From Aliiglaciecola sp. 3_MG-2023 (GTDB taxonomy: Bacteria > Pseudomonadota > Gammaproteobacteria > Enterobacterales > Alteromonadaceae), in assembly GCF_030548205.1 (NCBI RefSeq), contig NZ_JAUORV010000003.1, positions 124,001 to 188,000 on the forward strand: a stretch of 64,000 nt of DNA, given 5' to 3'. Each line of letters starts with the position of its first letter. The first letter of the stretch is position 1. Below are positions 55,295-63,960 of the stretch, piece after piece. The notes below the pieces were generated by a model, which ran no database searches, was not told the DNA's origin, and saw only the letters and a program-made list of their open reading frames with translations. The position numbers were made by a program, and so were the translations under genes.

Positions 55295-57394
55295 ATGTTT
55301 GAAATTCTAGTTACTACCTCGAGGGGACTCGACGGGCTATTACTTGACGAGTTAACGTCTTTATTACCCAATTGCAGCTTAAAAATGCGACCGGGACAGG
55401 TCTATTTCAGCGGAGAGCTTAAAGACGTCTACCAAGTTTGTCTTTGGTCCCGTTTGGCCAACCGGGTACTTGTGCAATTGGCAGAAGGTAAAATAGATAG
55501 CGCAGAAGAACTTTACGATATTGTCGCCTCAGTACCCTGGCAAGAGCATTTTGATGTTACGAATACCTTTGTAGTTGATTTTGTGGGTACCAATAGAACT
55601 ATTAATAATACCCAATTCGGTGCACTCAAAGTAAAAGATGCAATTGTTGATACGTTTACTCATCATTTTGGAGAAAGGCCTTCAATTAGCAAAGTTCAGC
55701 CTGACATTCGTATACATGCCCGAGTACGCAGAGAAAATTTTGCAGTGTATGTGGATATTTCTGGTCGTAGTTTACACCAACGTCATTACCGCCAAAATAC
55801 AGGACAAGCTCCTTTAAAAGAACATCTGGCGTGCGCGATGTTACTACGTAGTGGCTGGTATAATGAACCTACAAAACCGCTTTTTGACCCAATGTGCGGT
55901 TCAGGGACCATAGTCATTGAAGCGGCGCTCATGGCCTGCAATATTGCGCCAGGATTAGGTAGACAGCATTGGGGATTCAGCAATTGGAAATTACACCTTC
56001 CTGAGCTTTGGGAAACCTTAGTAGCAGATGCCCATAACGCACAAACGCTACCTCAAGCAAAAATCTTTGCCAATGATCTCGATAGAAGGGTACTCAACAG
56101 TGCCAAACAAAATGCGGATTCTGCGAGAATGCTTGAGCACATTACCTTTTTTAATTCTGATGCCACTAAATTACAAGTGGACTGTGAGCCGGGATACATT
56201 GTTTCTAATCCACCGTATGGAGAGAGATTAAACGAGCTCACCGAACTGCTCCCAGTGTTTCAATCTTGGGGGGAACATTTAAAGCAACACTTCCAAGGCT
56301 GGCGAGTCAGTTTACTTACTGCAAATAGAGATTTATTCAAACAACTCAAGTTAATTGCCAACAAAGATTACAAACTAATGAATGGGGCAATTGACTGCCA
56401 GTTAGTTAATTATGTGTTAGATGAAAAAAATTGTGTAGTAAAACAAACCATTAGACCCGATTCAGATTTTGCCAATCGACTTGCCAAAAACATCAAGTCT
56501 TTGTCGCGTTGGTTAAAGAAACAAAACACCAATTGTTACCGACTGTATGATGCTGATTTGCCTGAATATAATGTTGCAATTGATCGCTACGATGATTGGT
56601 TAGTGGTACAAGAATACGCTGCACCTAAAGACATTCCAGAACAAAAGACACGCAAACGTTTGCACGATGTACTGTTGGCCTTGCCCGAAGTAACTGGCGT
56701 AAATTCTGCGCAAATCGTGGTTAAAACTCGGCAAAAGCAAAAGGGTAGCGAACAATACCAAAAGGTGGCCGAAAAGAAAGTCACATTAGAAGTGTATGAA
56801 AATGGTGCTAAGTTCTTAGTGAACTTGTCTGATTACCTTGATACCGGCTTATTCTTAGATCACCGCATTACCCGTGAAATCGTACAGCAACGATCACGCA
56901 ATAAAGACGTATTGAACCTCTTTGCCTATACTGGCAGTGTTTCTGTGCACGCAGGTTTGGGGGGAGCGAAGTCGGTCACCACAGTAGATATGTCTAAAAC
57001 CTACATAAACTGGGCAAAACAAAATGTACAGTTGAACAACATCCAATGTGCCAATGAGTTTATTCAAGCTGATTGCATCAATTGGTTAGCTGATCACCAA
57101 CAAACCTATGATTTGATTTTTATTGATCCGCCTTCGTTTTCCAACTCTAAACGTATGGATTCAACTTGGGATGTGCAACGAGATTACTTACAACTTATTG
57201 AGCACGCCGCTAAGCGTTTGAATAATAATGGTGAAATTATTTTCTCTAACAATTTACGTAGTTTTAAGTTAGATACTAATAGCGTTAATGATCTTGGATT
57301 ATCAGTGGAAAATATAAGTCAGAAGACCTTACCTGAAGACTTCAAACGTAATCCAAAAATCCACCACTGTTGGTTATTGACTAAACAAGCATAG
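55295..57394 (+). CDS. rlmL: Bifunctional 23S rRNA methyltransferase RlmKL
   Basis: The 699-residue fusion has an N-terminal THUMP domain (about 45-155), the RlmL methyltransferase (FDPMCGSGTIVIEAAL; SNPPYGERL) that makes m2G2445, and the C-terminal RlmK methyltransferase (VLNLFAYTGSVSVHAGLGGA; FIDPPSFSNSKRM) that makes m7G2069 in 23S rRNA. Order and length match E. coli RlmKL (702 residues). The gene follows zapC, and a small glutaredoxin-like gene and uup come next, the common gammaproteobacterial order. Confidence 0.97.
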   Translation: MFEILVTTSRGLDGLLLDELTSLLPNCSLKMRPGQVYFSGELKDVYQVCLWSRLANRVLVQLAEGKIDSAEELYDIVASVPWQEHFDVTNTFVVDFVGTNRTINNTQFGALKVKDAIVDTFTHHFGERPSISKVQPDIRIHARVRRENFAVYVDISGRSLHQRHYRQNTGQAPLKEHLACAMLLRSGWYNEPTKPLFDPMCGSGTIVIEAALMACNIAPGLGRQHWGFSNWKLHLPELWETLVADAHNAQTLPQAKIFANDLDRRVLNSAKQNADSARMLEHITFFNSDATKLQVDCEPGYIVSNPPYGERLNELTELLPVFQSWGEHLKQHFQGWRVSLLTANRDLFKQLKLIANKDYKLMNGAIDCQLVNYVLDEKNCVVKQTIRPDSDFANRLAKNIKSLSRWLKKQNTNCYRLYDADLPEYNVAIDRYDDWLVVQEYAAPKDIPEQKTRKRLHDVLLALPEVTGVNSAQIVVKTRQKQKGSEQYQKVAEKKVTLEVYENGAKFLVNLSDYLDTGLFLDHRITREIVQQRSRNKDVLNLFAYTGSVSVHAGLGGAKSVTTVDMSKTYINWAKQNVQLNNIQCANEFIQADCINWLADHQQTYDLIFIDPPSFSNSKRMDSTWDVQRDYLQLIEHAAKRLNNNGEIIFSNNLRSFKLDTNSVNDLGLSVENISQKTLPEDFKRNPKIHHCWLLTKQA

Positions 57395-57413
57395 AATACA
57401 AGAAGAGTACAAA

Positions 57414-57647
57414 ATGCAGTTAATATTCTATTCTGGTAAAGATTGCCATCTGTGTGATTTAGCCATGTCTTTGTTGACACAGCTAGGATCAAATTACGAC
57501 ATACACCTGACTAAGGTAGACGTTAAAACAGATCACCAACTATTCCATTTATACGGGGCGCGTATCCCTGTTATTAAACGTGAAGATAACCAACAAGAAC
57601 TTGGCTGGCCGTTTAATTTAATCCAGTTAAAGGAGTTTTTAGATTGA
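57414..57647 (+). CDS. Glutaredoxin-like (DUF836) protein
   Basis: The 77-residue protein has a thioredoxin-fold start and a CHLC motif at residues 11-14, with the cis-proline region RIPVIKR later, as in the glutaredoxin-like DUF836 family. It is probably a cytosolic thiol-redox protein with no known partner. Its stop overlaps the uup start (TTGA), and AAGGAG near its 3' end serves uup. Confidence 0.9.
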   Translation: MQLIFYSGKDCHLCDLAMSLLTQLGSNYDIHLTKVDVKTDHQLFHLYGARIPVIKREDNQQELGWPFNLIQLKEFLD

Positions 57648-59533
57648 GCTTGTTACAACTAAAAAATGCTCAACTGTCGTTTGGACACCCTGCTATTTTG
57701 AACAAAGGTGAGCTGGTTGTTCATCCAGGAGAAAGGATCTGTCTAGTAGGTCGTAACGGTTGCGGAAAGTCTACATTATTAAAAGTATTAGAAGGTGAAC
57801 AACCATTAGATGATGGTCAACGTATTATTTCACCTAATGTGAAGATATCCCGTTTACCTCAAGATCCACCAGAGAGTGTAGAGTCAACTTTGTTTGATTA
57901 TGTCGCTGAAGGGATGGCGGAAACCGGTGAACTATTAAAAGCTTATTTTCATCAAATTAATTTAGTAACGACGGATCCATCTGAAAAAAATCTAAACCTT
58001 TTAGAGCAACTGCAACATAAATTGGAACACCAAGATGCATGGCAGTTTGAACAACAAATAAGCCAAGTGCTCACCTTGTTGGGATTGGATGGTAACCAAC
58101 AATTATCCTCTTTATCTGGTGGTTGGCGACGCAAAGCTGCATTAGCTCGGGCTTTAGTTGGTAATCCAGACATTTTATTGCTTGATGAGCCAACCAACCA
58201 TTTAGACATCCATATGATCAAATGGCTTGAAGGCATCGTAAAGGATTATAAAGGTGCGGTCGTCTTTGTTAGCCATGACAGGGCGTTTATTCGCGCCGTT
58301 GCATCAAGGATCGTAGATTTAGATCGCAGTAACCTCACTAGTTATCCAGGTAATTATCAAACCTATTTAGATAAAAAAGCCGAAGATCTTAAGAATGAAG
58401 AAAATGCTAACGCTGAGTTTGATAAAAAATTATCTCAAGAAGAACAGTGGATTAGGCAAGGGATTAAGGCACGACGCACCCGTAATGAAGGTCGGGTGAG
58501 AGCCCTCAAAGCGTTACGACAAGAGCACTCACAACGCAACAAATTACAAGGCAGAGCAAAAGCGACCGTTAGTAGTAGTAGTTCTTCAGGTAAAATTGTG
58601 TTTGAAGCCTTAGATCTACACTATGAAATCGATAATAAAACGATTGTTAATAATTTAGAATTAAGCGTATTTAGGGGCGATAAACTCGCTTTAATTGGTC
58701 CTAATGGTTGCGGGAAAAGTACCCTTATCCGATTACTTTTGGGTGATTTAGAACCCCAATCTGGCTATGTGAAACAAGGAGCAAATTTAAACGTTGCCTA
58801 TTTCGACCAACACCGTTTAGCTCTTGATCTTGACAAAAGTGTGATTGATGTAGTGGGTGATGGTAAGCGTGATTTATTGGTAAATGGCCAATATAAGCAC
58901 GTTATGAGTTATTTACAGGATTATTTATTCACTCCCGATCGGGTTAATGCCCCAGTACGGTCCCTTTCTGGTGGTGAGAAAAATCGTCTGTTGCTGGCCA
59001 AGTTATTACTGAAACCTTCTAACATTCTAATCCTCGATGAACCAACAAATGATTTGGATGTTGAAACCCTGGAATTACTTGAGGATCTAATCTCAAATTA
59101 CCAAGGGACCGTTATTTTAGTAAGTCATGATAGAGAATTTGTTGATAATGTCGTAACATCTAGCCTGTTTTTTGAAGGCAATGGTGAGCTGAAAGAGTTT
59201 GTAGGTGGGTATACTGATATAGAAAACTGGTATCAGGCAGAAAAAAAACCCACAGAAGACGAAACTTCTGTAAAATCAGCGAGTCCTAAGTCTCAACCGG
59301 TAATAAAAAAGACAAAGAAATTGTCTTATAAGCATCAATTAGAGCTGGATTCTTTACCACAAGAAATTGAAAAGCTGGAGAACGAAGTTCAGCTATTACA
59401 AACTAAAATAAATGATCCAGAATTTTTTAAGCAGTCCCAAGACGATTTTAATCTTGCGATTAATAAGCTTGCTGAATATGAAAGTTCACTAGAAAAAGCA
59501 TATGCAAGATGGGATGAGCTAGAAGGTATGTAA
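57644..59533 (+). CDS. uup: ABC-F family ATPase Uup
   Basis: The 629-residue protein starts at TTG, overlapping the previous stop by four bases, with AAGGAG about eleven bases ahead. It has two ABC domains with Walker A motifs GRNGCGKST and GPNGCGKST, signatures LSGGWRRKA and LSGGEKNR, and Walker B motifs LLLDEPTNHLD and LILDEPTNDLD. An interdomain linker and a C-terminal coiled coil (about 555-629) that binds DNA in E. coli Uup complete it. It has no membrane segments. ABC-F proteins act at the ribosome; Uup also limits transposon excision and influences branched DNA intermediates. Confidence 0.96.
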   Translation: MSLLQLKNAQLSFGHPAILNKGELVVHPGERICLVGRNGCGKSTLLKVLEGEQPLDDGQRIISPNVKISRLPQDPPESVESTLFDYVAEGMAETGELLKAYFHQINLVTTDPSEKNLNLLEQLQHKLEHQDAWQFEQQISQVLTLLGLDGNQQLSSLSGGWRRKAALARALVGNPDILLLDEPTNHLDIHMIKWLEGIVKDYKGAVVFVSHDRAFIRAVASRIVDLDRSNLTSYPGNYQTYLDKKAEDLKNEENANAEFDKKLSQEEQWIRQGIKARRTRNEGRVRALKALRQEHSQRNKLQGRAKATVSSSSSSGKIVFEALDLHYEIDNKTIVNNLELSVFRGDKLALIGPNGCGKSTLIRLLLGDLEPQSGYVKQGANLNVAYFDQHRLALDLDKSVIDVVGDGKRDLLVNGQYKHVMSYLQDYLFTPDRVNAPVRSLSGGEKNRLLLAKLLLKPSNILILDEPTNDLDVETLELLEDLISNYQGTVILVSHDREFVDNVVTSSLFFEGNGELKEFVGGYTDIENWYQAEKKPTEDETSVKSASPKSQPVIKKTKKLSYKHQLELDSLPQEIEKLENEVQLLQTKINDPEFFKQSQDDFNLAINKLAEYESSLEKAYARWDELEGM

Positions 59534-59601
59534 AACCTCATGGTTTCACAATATCAAAATACCGACATTAGCTAATTAAGCAGTAATTTACAGGATATGT
59601 A

Positions 59602-61356
59602 ATGAAAATAAATCGGCTGGCCTCCGGGCTAACCCTTTGTGCGCTAACCGTTTGTACCGCGCAAGCAGCAAAGTATGAAGTTGTAGAATTACCTTTAAGA
59701 GATAAAGGCATTAACAGCTATGCAAGAGCAATTAATGATAAAGGGGATGTTCTGGCATCTATTGCTGACCCCTTTAACCCGCCTATAGATGTAGACTTAA
59801 TTGATTTTGAAAACGAAATTTTGATAAATGCTCTCAGCGATGCTGACGGTGCATCTGTGGGCAATATCAACGATGATGACTTATTAATTTTATATAGTTT
59901 CATTACCTCTGATGCCACTACAACCAATACCTTTTTCCCTCAAAGTAACGATTCAACCAATCCCTTTTTTCAACAAATAGCAAGGGTACAAAGTTACGTT
60001 TTAGAAAATACAGAAGTGGAAGAAAAGATTGGGTTCGATGTCATCGAGCAAGATTTGCAAGGTTTAACCAAAAGCGCAGATACATTATCTACTGGCATTA
60101 ATAACTTTTCAGCCACAGTAGGTTTTGGAGAGGCTCCATTTTATAAAATAAACTACCGTAATGAAAATGGTCTGAATCTAAGATATCACGTCCAAGATTT
60201 TCTCGTTCGGGGTTTCATGGATATTAATGGTGTCACCATTGAAGTTCCCCCCATTGAAGATCTAATGGGGGGTATTAGTGTCGCCAATGATATTAACGAC
60301 AGTTTTGAAGTTGCTGGCTATGGTTCCGTCGATGTGCTCGAAGAATTCGAAGATGTAGTAGAAGTCTGTGACGATAAAAACGAAAGAGGTGATATTCCTA
60401 AAGAATATTGTATAAGACAACTCAGAGACCAATATCAGTCTAATATTCGCGGTAGACTTGCTAACTCAGTGTCAAATCGTTATCCAGTTGATCAAACCTT
60501 TAAGCGACGCGCTATTATTTGGGAGTTCACTTCCAGCGGTGAACTGCTCAATAGCAGAGAATTGGGTACGCTACTTGAACCTGCTCCAGGTGATGAGACG
60601 TTTTACGATAGTCGAGCAAATGCCATCAATAATAATGGTATAGCTGTGGGTGTATCCAATGATTATTATCAAGACTCACAAACCGTAGTAGTGAATAAAG
60701 CTGCAATTTTTGACGGCGATGACGTTATTGGTTTTATTAGTGACGAAGAGTACATTGAAAGCACAGCCTTAGACATAAACGATAACGATGTTGTGGTTGG
60801 CTATGCGAATAAAATCATCACCTCTGCATCGCGAAATAAGTTCTTCGTTTATGATTATCGTGGTGATGTATTGAGTTTCCCTGATGACTTCTTTGAAAGT
60901 TCATCAAGTGTAGCACGTGGGATTAACAATAATGGCTTAGTGGTTGGAGAAGGACAAGTTGATACTGACTTAATCGGCTCCCGTAGAAGCGAAGCATTTC
61001 TTTACGATATTAATACTGAAGAGTTTACCAATATTAATGAACTATTGAGTTGTGATTCGCCCTATACCATAGTGCAAGGCGTTGATATTAATGACAATGA
61101 TGAAATTACAGCTACGGCTGTAGTTTATCGTGAACGCAGCGCTATCAATGGAGAATTAGCTTTAGATGACCGTGGTAACACCATATTTGAAAATATGTCT
61201 GTGGCGGTAAAACTTGTGCCAATTCCCGGTGGAAGCATTGATGATTGCCACTTAACCAATGAAACCATAGAGCGTAAAGGCGGCAGTTTATATTACTTAT
61301 TAGGGCTTGTTTTATTCGTCTTTAGTGGCCGTGTGAGACAAAAACTAAAAGGGTAA
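59602..61356 (+). CDS. DUF3466 family exported protein with GlyGly-CTERM-like tail
   Basis: The 584-residue protein has a signal peptide (LASGLTLCALTVCTAQA). Repeated HAF-like strands, AINDKGDVLAS, NDINDSFEVAGYG, AINNNGIAVGVS, DINDNDVVVGYA, GINNNGLVVGEG and DINDNDEITA, suggest a beta-propeller-like body. The C-terminus has GGS, a hydrophobic helix (LYYLLGLVLFVF) and basic RVRQKLKG, the pattern of GlyGly-CTERM proteins processed by rhombosortase and sent out via type II secretion. No rhombosortase gene lies in this window. AGGA precedes the ATG, and a terminator follows. Its place between uup and rmf is typical of Alteromonadales. Function unknown. Confidence 0.88.
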   Translation: MKINRLASGLTLCALTVCTAQAAKYEVVELPLRDKGINSYARAINDKGDVLASIADPFNPPIDVDLIDFENEILINALSDADGASVGNINDDDLLILYSFITSDATTTNTFFPQSNDSTNPFFQQIARVQSYVLENTEVEEKIGFDVIEQDLQGLTKSADTLSTGINNFSATVGFGEAPFYKINYRNENGLNLRYHVQDFLVRGFMDINGVTIEVPPIEDLMGGISVANDINDSFEVAGYGSVDVLEEFEDVVEVCDDKNERGDIPKEYCIRQLRDQYQSNIRGRLANSVSNRYPVDQTFKRRAIIWEFTSSGELLNSRELGTLLEPAPGDETFYDSRANAINNNGIAVGVSNDYYQDSQTVVVNKAAIFDGDDVIGFISDEEYIESTALDINDNDVVVGYANKIITSASRNKFFVYDYRGDVLSFPDDFFESSSSVARGINNNGLVVGEGQVDTDLIGSRRSEAFLYDINTEEFTNINELLSCDSPYTIVQGVDINDNDEITATAVVYRERSAINGELALDDRGNTIFENMSVAVKLVPIPGGSIDDCHLTNETIERKGGSLYYLLGLVLFVFSGRVRQKLKG

Positions 61357-61388
61357 ATCCTCACTTAACCCTCAGTTAAAATAGTATA

Positions 61389-61418
61389 AAGCCTCGACTC
61401 TCATGTCGGGGCTTTTTT
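61389..61418 (+). terminator. Terminator after the DUF3466 gene
   Basis: AAGCCTCGAC (61389-61398), loop TCTCAT, GTCGGGGCTT (61405-61414) with one wobble, then TTTT. The 311-base gap 61357-61667 otherwise holds AT-rich sequence and a 10-base palindrome ACAAATTTGT (61465-61474), and must contain the rmf promoter. Confidence 0.9.
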
Positions 61419-61667
61419 ATATTTTTCCCTAAATGACCGCCAAACCCGCGCACCCATTGGTGTCACAAATTTGTAATATCAATTAGAAATTAAAAAGGGA
61501 CGCTATATTCAAAATTGATGTAAAGATAAAAACCTAAAATAATCATATATTTATTGAAAAAGCGTAAATTTTTATGCAATAACGTATTGAACCCTTTTGT
61601 GGTTAAGATAGTCTCACTTATGTGGTTCGAATAATCACAAGTATTTTTTTCAATAAGAGGTCACTCA

Positions 61668-61844
61668 ATGAAAAGACAAAAACGCGATAAACTTTCCCGA
61701 GCTCATTCAAAAGGCTATCAAGCAGGTATTTCAGGACGTTCTAAAGAACTCTGTCCATTTCAAACAACGGAATCACGTTCCGAGTGGTTAGGAGGATGGC
61801 GAGAAGCTATCGAAGACCGCAACATAGGTTTAAATAGTCGTTAA
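61668..61844 (+). CDS. rmf: Ribosome modulation factor
   Basis: The 58-residue basic protein reads MKRQKRDKLSRAHSKGYQAG, then ISGRSKELCPF and RSEWLGGWREAIEDR, the full signature of RMF. It dimerises 70S ribosomes into inactive 100S particles in stationary phase or nutrient stress. GAGG lies about eleven bases before the ATG. It is convergent with fabA, the same pairing as in E. coli and most gammaproteobacteria. A bidirectional terminator lies between them. Confidence 0.95.
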   Translation: MKRQKRDKLSRAHSKGYQAGISGRSKELCPFQTTESRSEWLGGWREAIEDRNIGLNSR

Positions 61845-61849
61845 AAATG

Positions 61850-61868
61850 AGCCCCGTGAGGGGCTTTT
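61850..61868 (+). terminator. Bidirectional terminator between rmf and fabA
   Basis: AGCCCC (61850-61855), loop GTGA, GGGGCT (61860-61865), then TTT on the plus strand. On the minus strand the stem is followed by CATTTTTAA, so it may also stop fabA transcription. Confidence 0.85.
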
Positions 61869-61912
61869 GTATATTTGGAGGATCGTTAGAACTATCGAAA
61901 ACGAGTCCTAGC

Positions 61913-62431
61913 TTAAAAATTGCTCGTATCTTGGAAAAGACCTACTTTAAGGTTGTCAGCAGCGTAAATTTCTCTACCATCAACTTCAACCACACCCTCA
62001 GCCATGCCCATAAACAATTTGCGTTTAATTACGCGCTTCATATTAATTTTATAAGTAACTTTTTTCGCTGTAGGTAGTATCTGGCCAGTAAACTTAACTT
62101 CGCCAACACCTAATGCGCGACCTTTACCAGGACCGCCACACCAGCCTAAGAAAAATCCGACTAATTGCCACATGGCATCAAGGCCCAAACAACCAGGCAT
62201 AACAGGATCACCAGGGAAATGACAATCAAAAAACCAAAGATCAGGAGAAATATCTAATTCAGCCAAAATATAACCTTTGTCATATTTTCCGCCAGTCTCA
62301 CTTATCGTTACGATACGATCCATCATCAGCATATTCGGAGCAGGCAACTGACTATTTCCTGGTCCAAAAAGCTCCCCTTGACTACATGCTAATAGATCTT
62401 CTCGACTAAAACTTGATTTAAAATTACTCAT
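61913..62431 (-). CDS. fabA: 3-hydroxydecanoyl-[ACP] dehydratase/isomerase FabA
   Basis: The 172-residue hot-dog-fold enzyme has catalytic His71 ([13 protein letters not shown]) and Asp85 (LGLDAMWQL), matching His70 and Asp84 of E. coli. It dehydrates 3-hydroxydecanoyl-ACP and isomerises the product to cis-3-decenoyl-ACP, starting unsaturated fatty acid synthesis in the cytosol. It is convergent with rmf. A FabR-type palindrome lies 35 bases upstream of the start, so control by membrane unsaturation is likely. AGAAG lies before the ATG. Confidence 0.98.
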   Translation of the reverse strand: MSNFKSSFSREDLLACSQGELFGPGNSQLPAPNMLMMDRIVTISETGGKYDKGYILAELDISPDLWFFDCHFPGDPVMPGCLGLDAMWQLVGFFLGWCGGPGKGRALGVGEVKFTGQILPTAKKVTYKINMKRVIKRKLFMGMAEGVVEVDGREIYAADNLKVGLFQDTSNF

Positions 62432-62465
62432 TTAGGCTTCTTCTAGTTTATAAAGTGTCTAATTT

Positions 62466-62483
62466 AGCGAACACTTGTAAGCT
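62466..62483 (-). promoter_or_regulatory. FabR/DesT-like operator upstream of fabA
   Basis: AGCGAACACTTGTAAGCT is an imperfect palindrome fitting AGC-N2-ACA-N2-TGT-N2-GCT, the form of FabR operators before fabA and fabB. It ends 35 bases before the fabA start, where it could overlap the promoter and repress it when unsaturated acyl chains are plentiful. The match is from memory of the consensus. It also lies in the 136-base divergent gap shared with the small basic gene. Confidence 0.65.
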
Positions 62484-62567
62484 AAACAACTCTGAACAGT
62501 GAAATTTTCTCAACAAACTGGTATTTTATAATCATTCTAAGGACAAACTTAATTGAAAACTGATTAA

Positions 62568-62822
62568 ATGCAAAAAAATCTTAAAAAAGTTGCTAATGCT
62601 GAAAAACAAAAGCGCTACCGACAGCGCCAAAAAGAATTGGGGCATAAGCAAGTTCGCGGATATGTCAGCAAAGATGCCATGGCTTGTTACGATGACATTC
62701 GTGAAAAAACCAATTGGACAGATAATGAAGTGTTGTCTAACGCATTACGCATTACCTACGCGGCTTATAAATGTGGTCAAATTAAATTGTTAAATGAGTG
62801 GCTCAAAGATCACAATCGTTAA
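62568..62822 (+). CDS. Small basic protein, possible ribbon-helix-helix type
   Basis: The 84-residue protein has a lysine/arginine-rich N-terminus (NLKKVANAEKQKRYRQRQKELG), then KQVRGYVSKDAMACYDDIREKTNWTDNEVLSNALRITYAAYK. A short strand followed by two helices fits a ribbon-helix-helix DNA-binding fold of the kind seen in small regulators and antitoxins. No toxin-like gene is nearby. The ribosome site is weak. It is divergent from fabA. The fold is inferred from the pattern; the gene is not one I recognise by name. Confidence 0.6.
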   Translation: MQKNLKKVANAEKQKRYRQRQKELGHKQVRGYVSKDAMACYDDIREKTNWTDNEVLSNALRITYAAYKCGQIKLLNEWLKDHNR

Positions 62823-63649
62823 TACAAATAATATTTCATATTAATCAACTGATTTTTAAAGCATTTTTAGGTAAACTAGTTTTAGTAATTTATTTAGTAA
62901 GAAGATGTACGGGTAGTAAGGGGTTTCGTATTAAAGTTTTTAGGTTTTTTTGTATCAACTTATTAGTTGTCTTGATTACAACTGGGAATGTTGCTTCTAA
63001 GGAGGTTTTGTATTCTTCTGTTTCCCCAGAGTTTCCCAATGGATTGCACGCCCAATACCTAAGGTATTTAGCCGAAAAGCTAAATGCTGATTTGCACATT
63101 ACACCTTTACCTTTTGCCCGTCGTGTTGTTGAACTTAAAAATGGGCACTTAGATTTAATTGTAGGCATTCATCATTATGCTGCGCCGAATGATGATTTCA
63201 TTATCTTAAAACCGAGTTATGAATCCATTCAAAATACCGTGTTTGTGAAACAACAAGATCAATACAGATTAACTTCTTTAGAAACCTTCAAACAATCTAC
63301 TTTTGCCGTTACTACAAGGGGAAACTATTTTCCAGAGTTACGTTTAGAAGAACGTCCTAAGACCGTGAGTGTATCGACTTTGAGACAAAAAATTGGATTG
63401 CTAGAAAAAGGCAGAGTAGACGGGTTTGTCCACTTTGCAGATAGTACCTATAAACTAATAGACGCTTTGCAAACGGAAATAACCATTGTTCCCGCCTTAT
63501 ACCAGCCTGAAGCGCAGCGTAATTATTTTGTTGGCCTGAGTAAATCATCTAAATTCACGGCAAGACAAACAGAAATCGAACAAATTATCATATCAGGTAA
63601 ACGTAACGGCGATTTTAAACATATTAGAGAAGCGTATTATTCCGACTAA
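62798..63649 (+). CDS. Periplasmic solute-binding-like protein with no ordinary start codon
   Basis: The frame is open from GTG at 62798, overlapping the previous gene by 25 bases, and encodes up to 283 residues. From about residue 70 the sequence resembles family-3 type substrate-binding domains (EVLYSSVSPEFPNGLHAQYLRYLAEKL, then LKNGHLDLIVGIHHY and ALLEKGRVDGFVH-like runs). A signal-peptide-like stretch (FRFFCINLLVVLITTGNVAS, about 49-68) lies well inside. No ATG, GTG or TTG sits just before that stretch; an ATG at 62905 is out of frame and stops at once. Either the long GTG form is real, an ATT start is used, or an indel broke the start. Such lone domains occur in Alteromonadales without transporter genes. 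Confidence 0.65.
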   Translation: MAQRSQSLIQIIFHINQLIFKAFLGKLVLVIYLVRRCTGSKGFRIKVFRFFCINLLVVLITTGNVASKEVLYSSVSPEFPNGLHAQYLRYLAEKLNADLHITPLPFARRVVELKNGHLDLIVGIHHYAAPNDDFIILKPSYESIQNTVFVKQQDQYRLTSLETFKQSTFAVTTRGNYFPELRLEERPKTVSVSTLRQKIGLLEKGRVDGFVHFADSTYKLIDALQTEITIVPALYQPEAQRNYFVGLSKSSKFTARQTEIEQIIISGKRNGDFKHIREAYYSD

Positions 63650-63960
63650 GTAGCTTATACCCAATGGTTGCCTATAATGTAATTTTTACAATTCATGCAT
63701 AACTTCTATAAAATTTTTAATCCGTTATCCATCTTCCTCTTTTAAACATAGTGTTAGCGTAATTGGCTAATTAATTGCTTACTAAAAAACTAACTAATGA
63801 ATGATTAGTTTGGACCTGTAAGTGTAAATAAATGCTATAGGCTCTTTAAAAAGCCATTTATTTCACGGAACTTATATCATCTAGACCACATCAAATGTCT
63901 ATTAGGTTTATGTGCAGTCTCTCAGTGTCCTATTTTAATAACATATAAAAAGGAAGCATT
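63650..63960. other. 311-base intergenic region with two inverted repeats
   Basis: AACTAAT (63792-63798), GAATG, ATTAGTT (63804-63810) is a perfect 7-bp dyad. AAATAAATG (63823-63831) and CATTTATTT (63852-63860) are perfect arms enclosing a smaller imperfect hairpin (GGCTCTTT with AAAAAGCC). They may form the end of the upstream message or operators for the downstream gene. No gene, tRNA or known element is visible. Confidence 0.5.
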
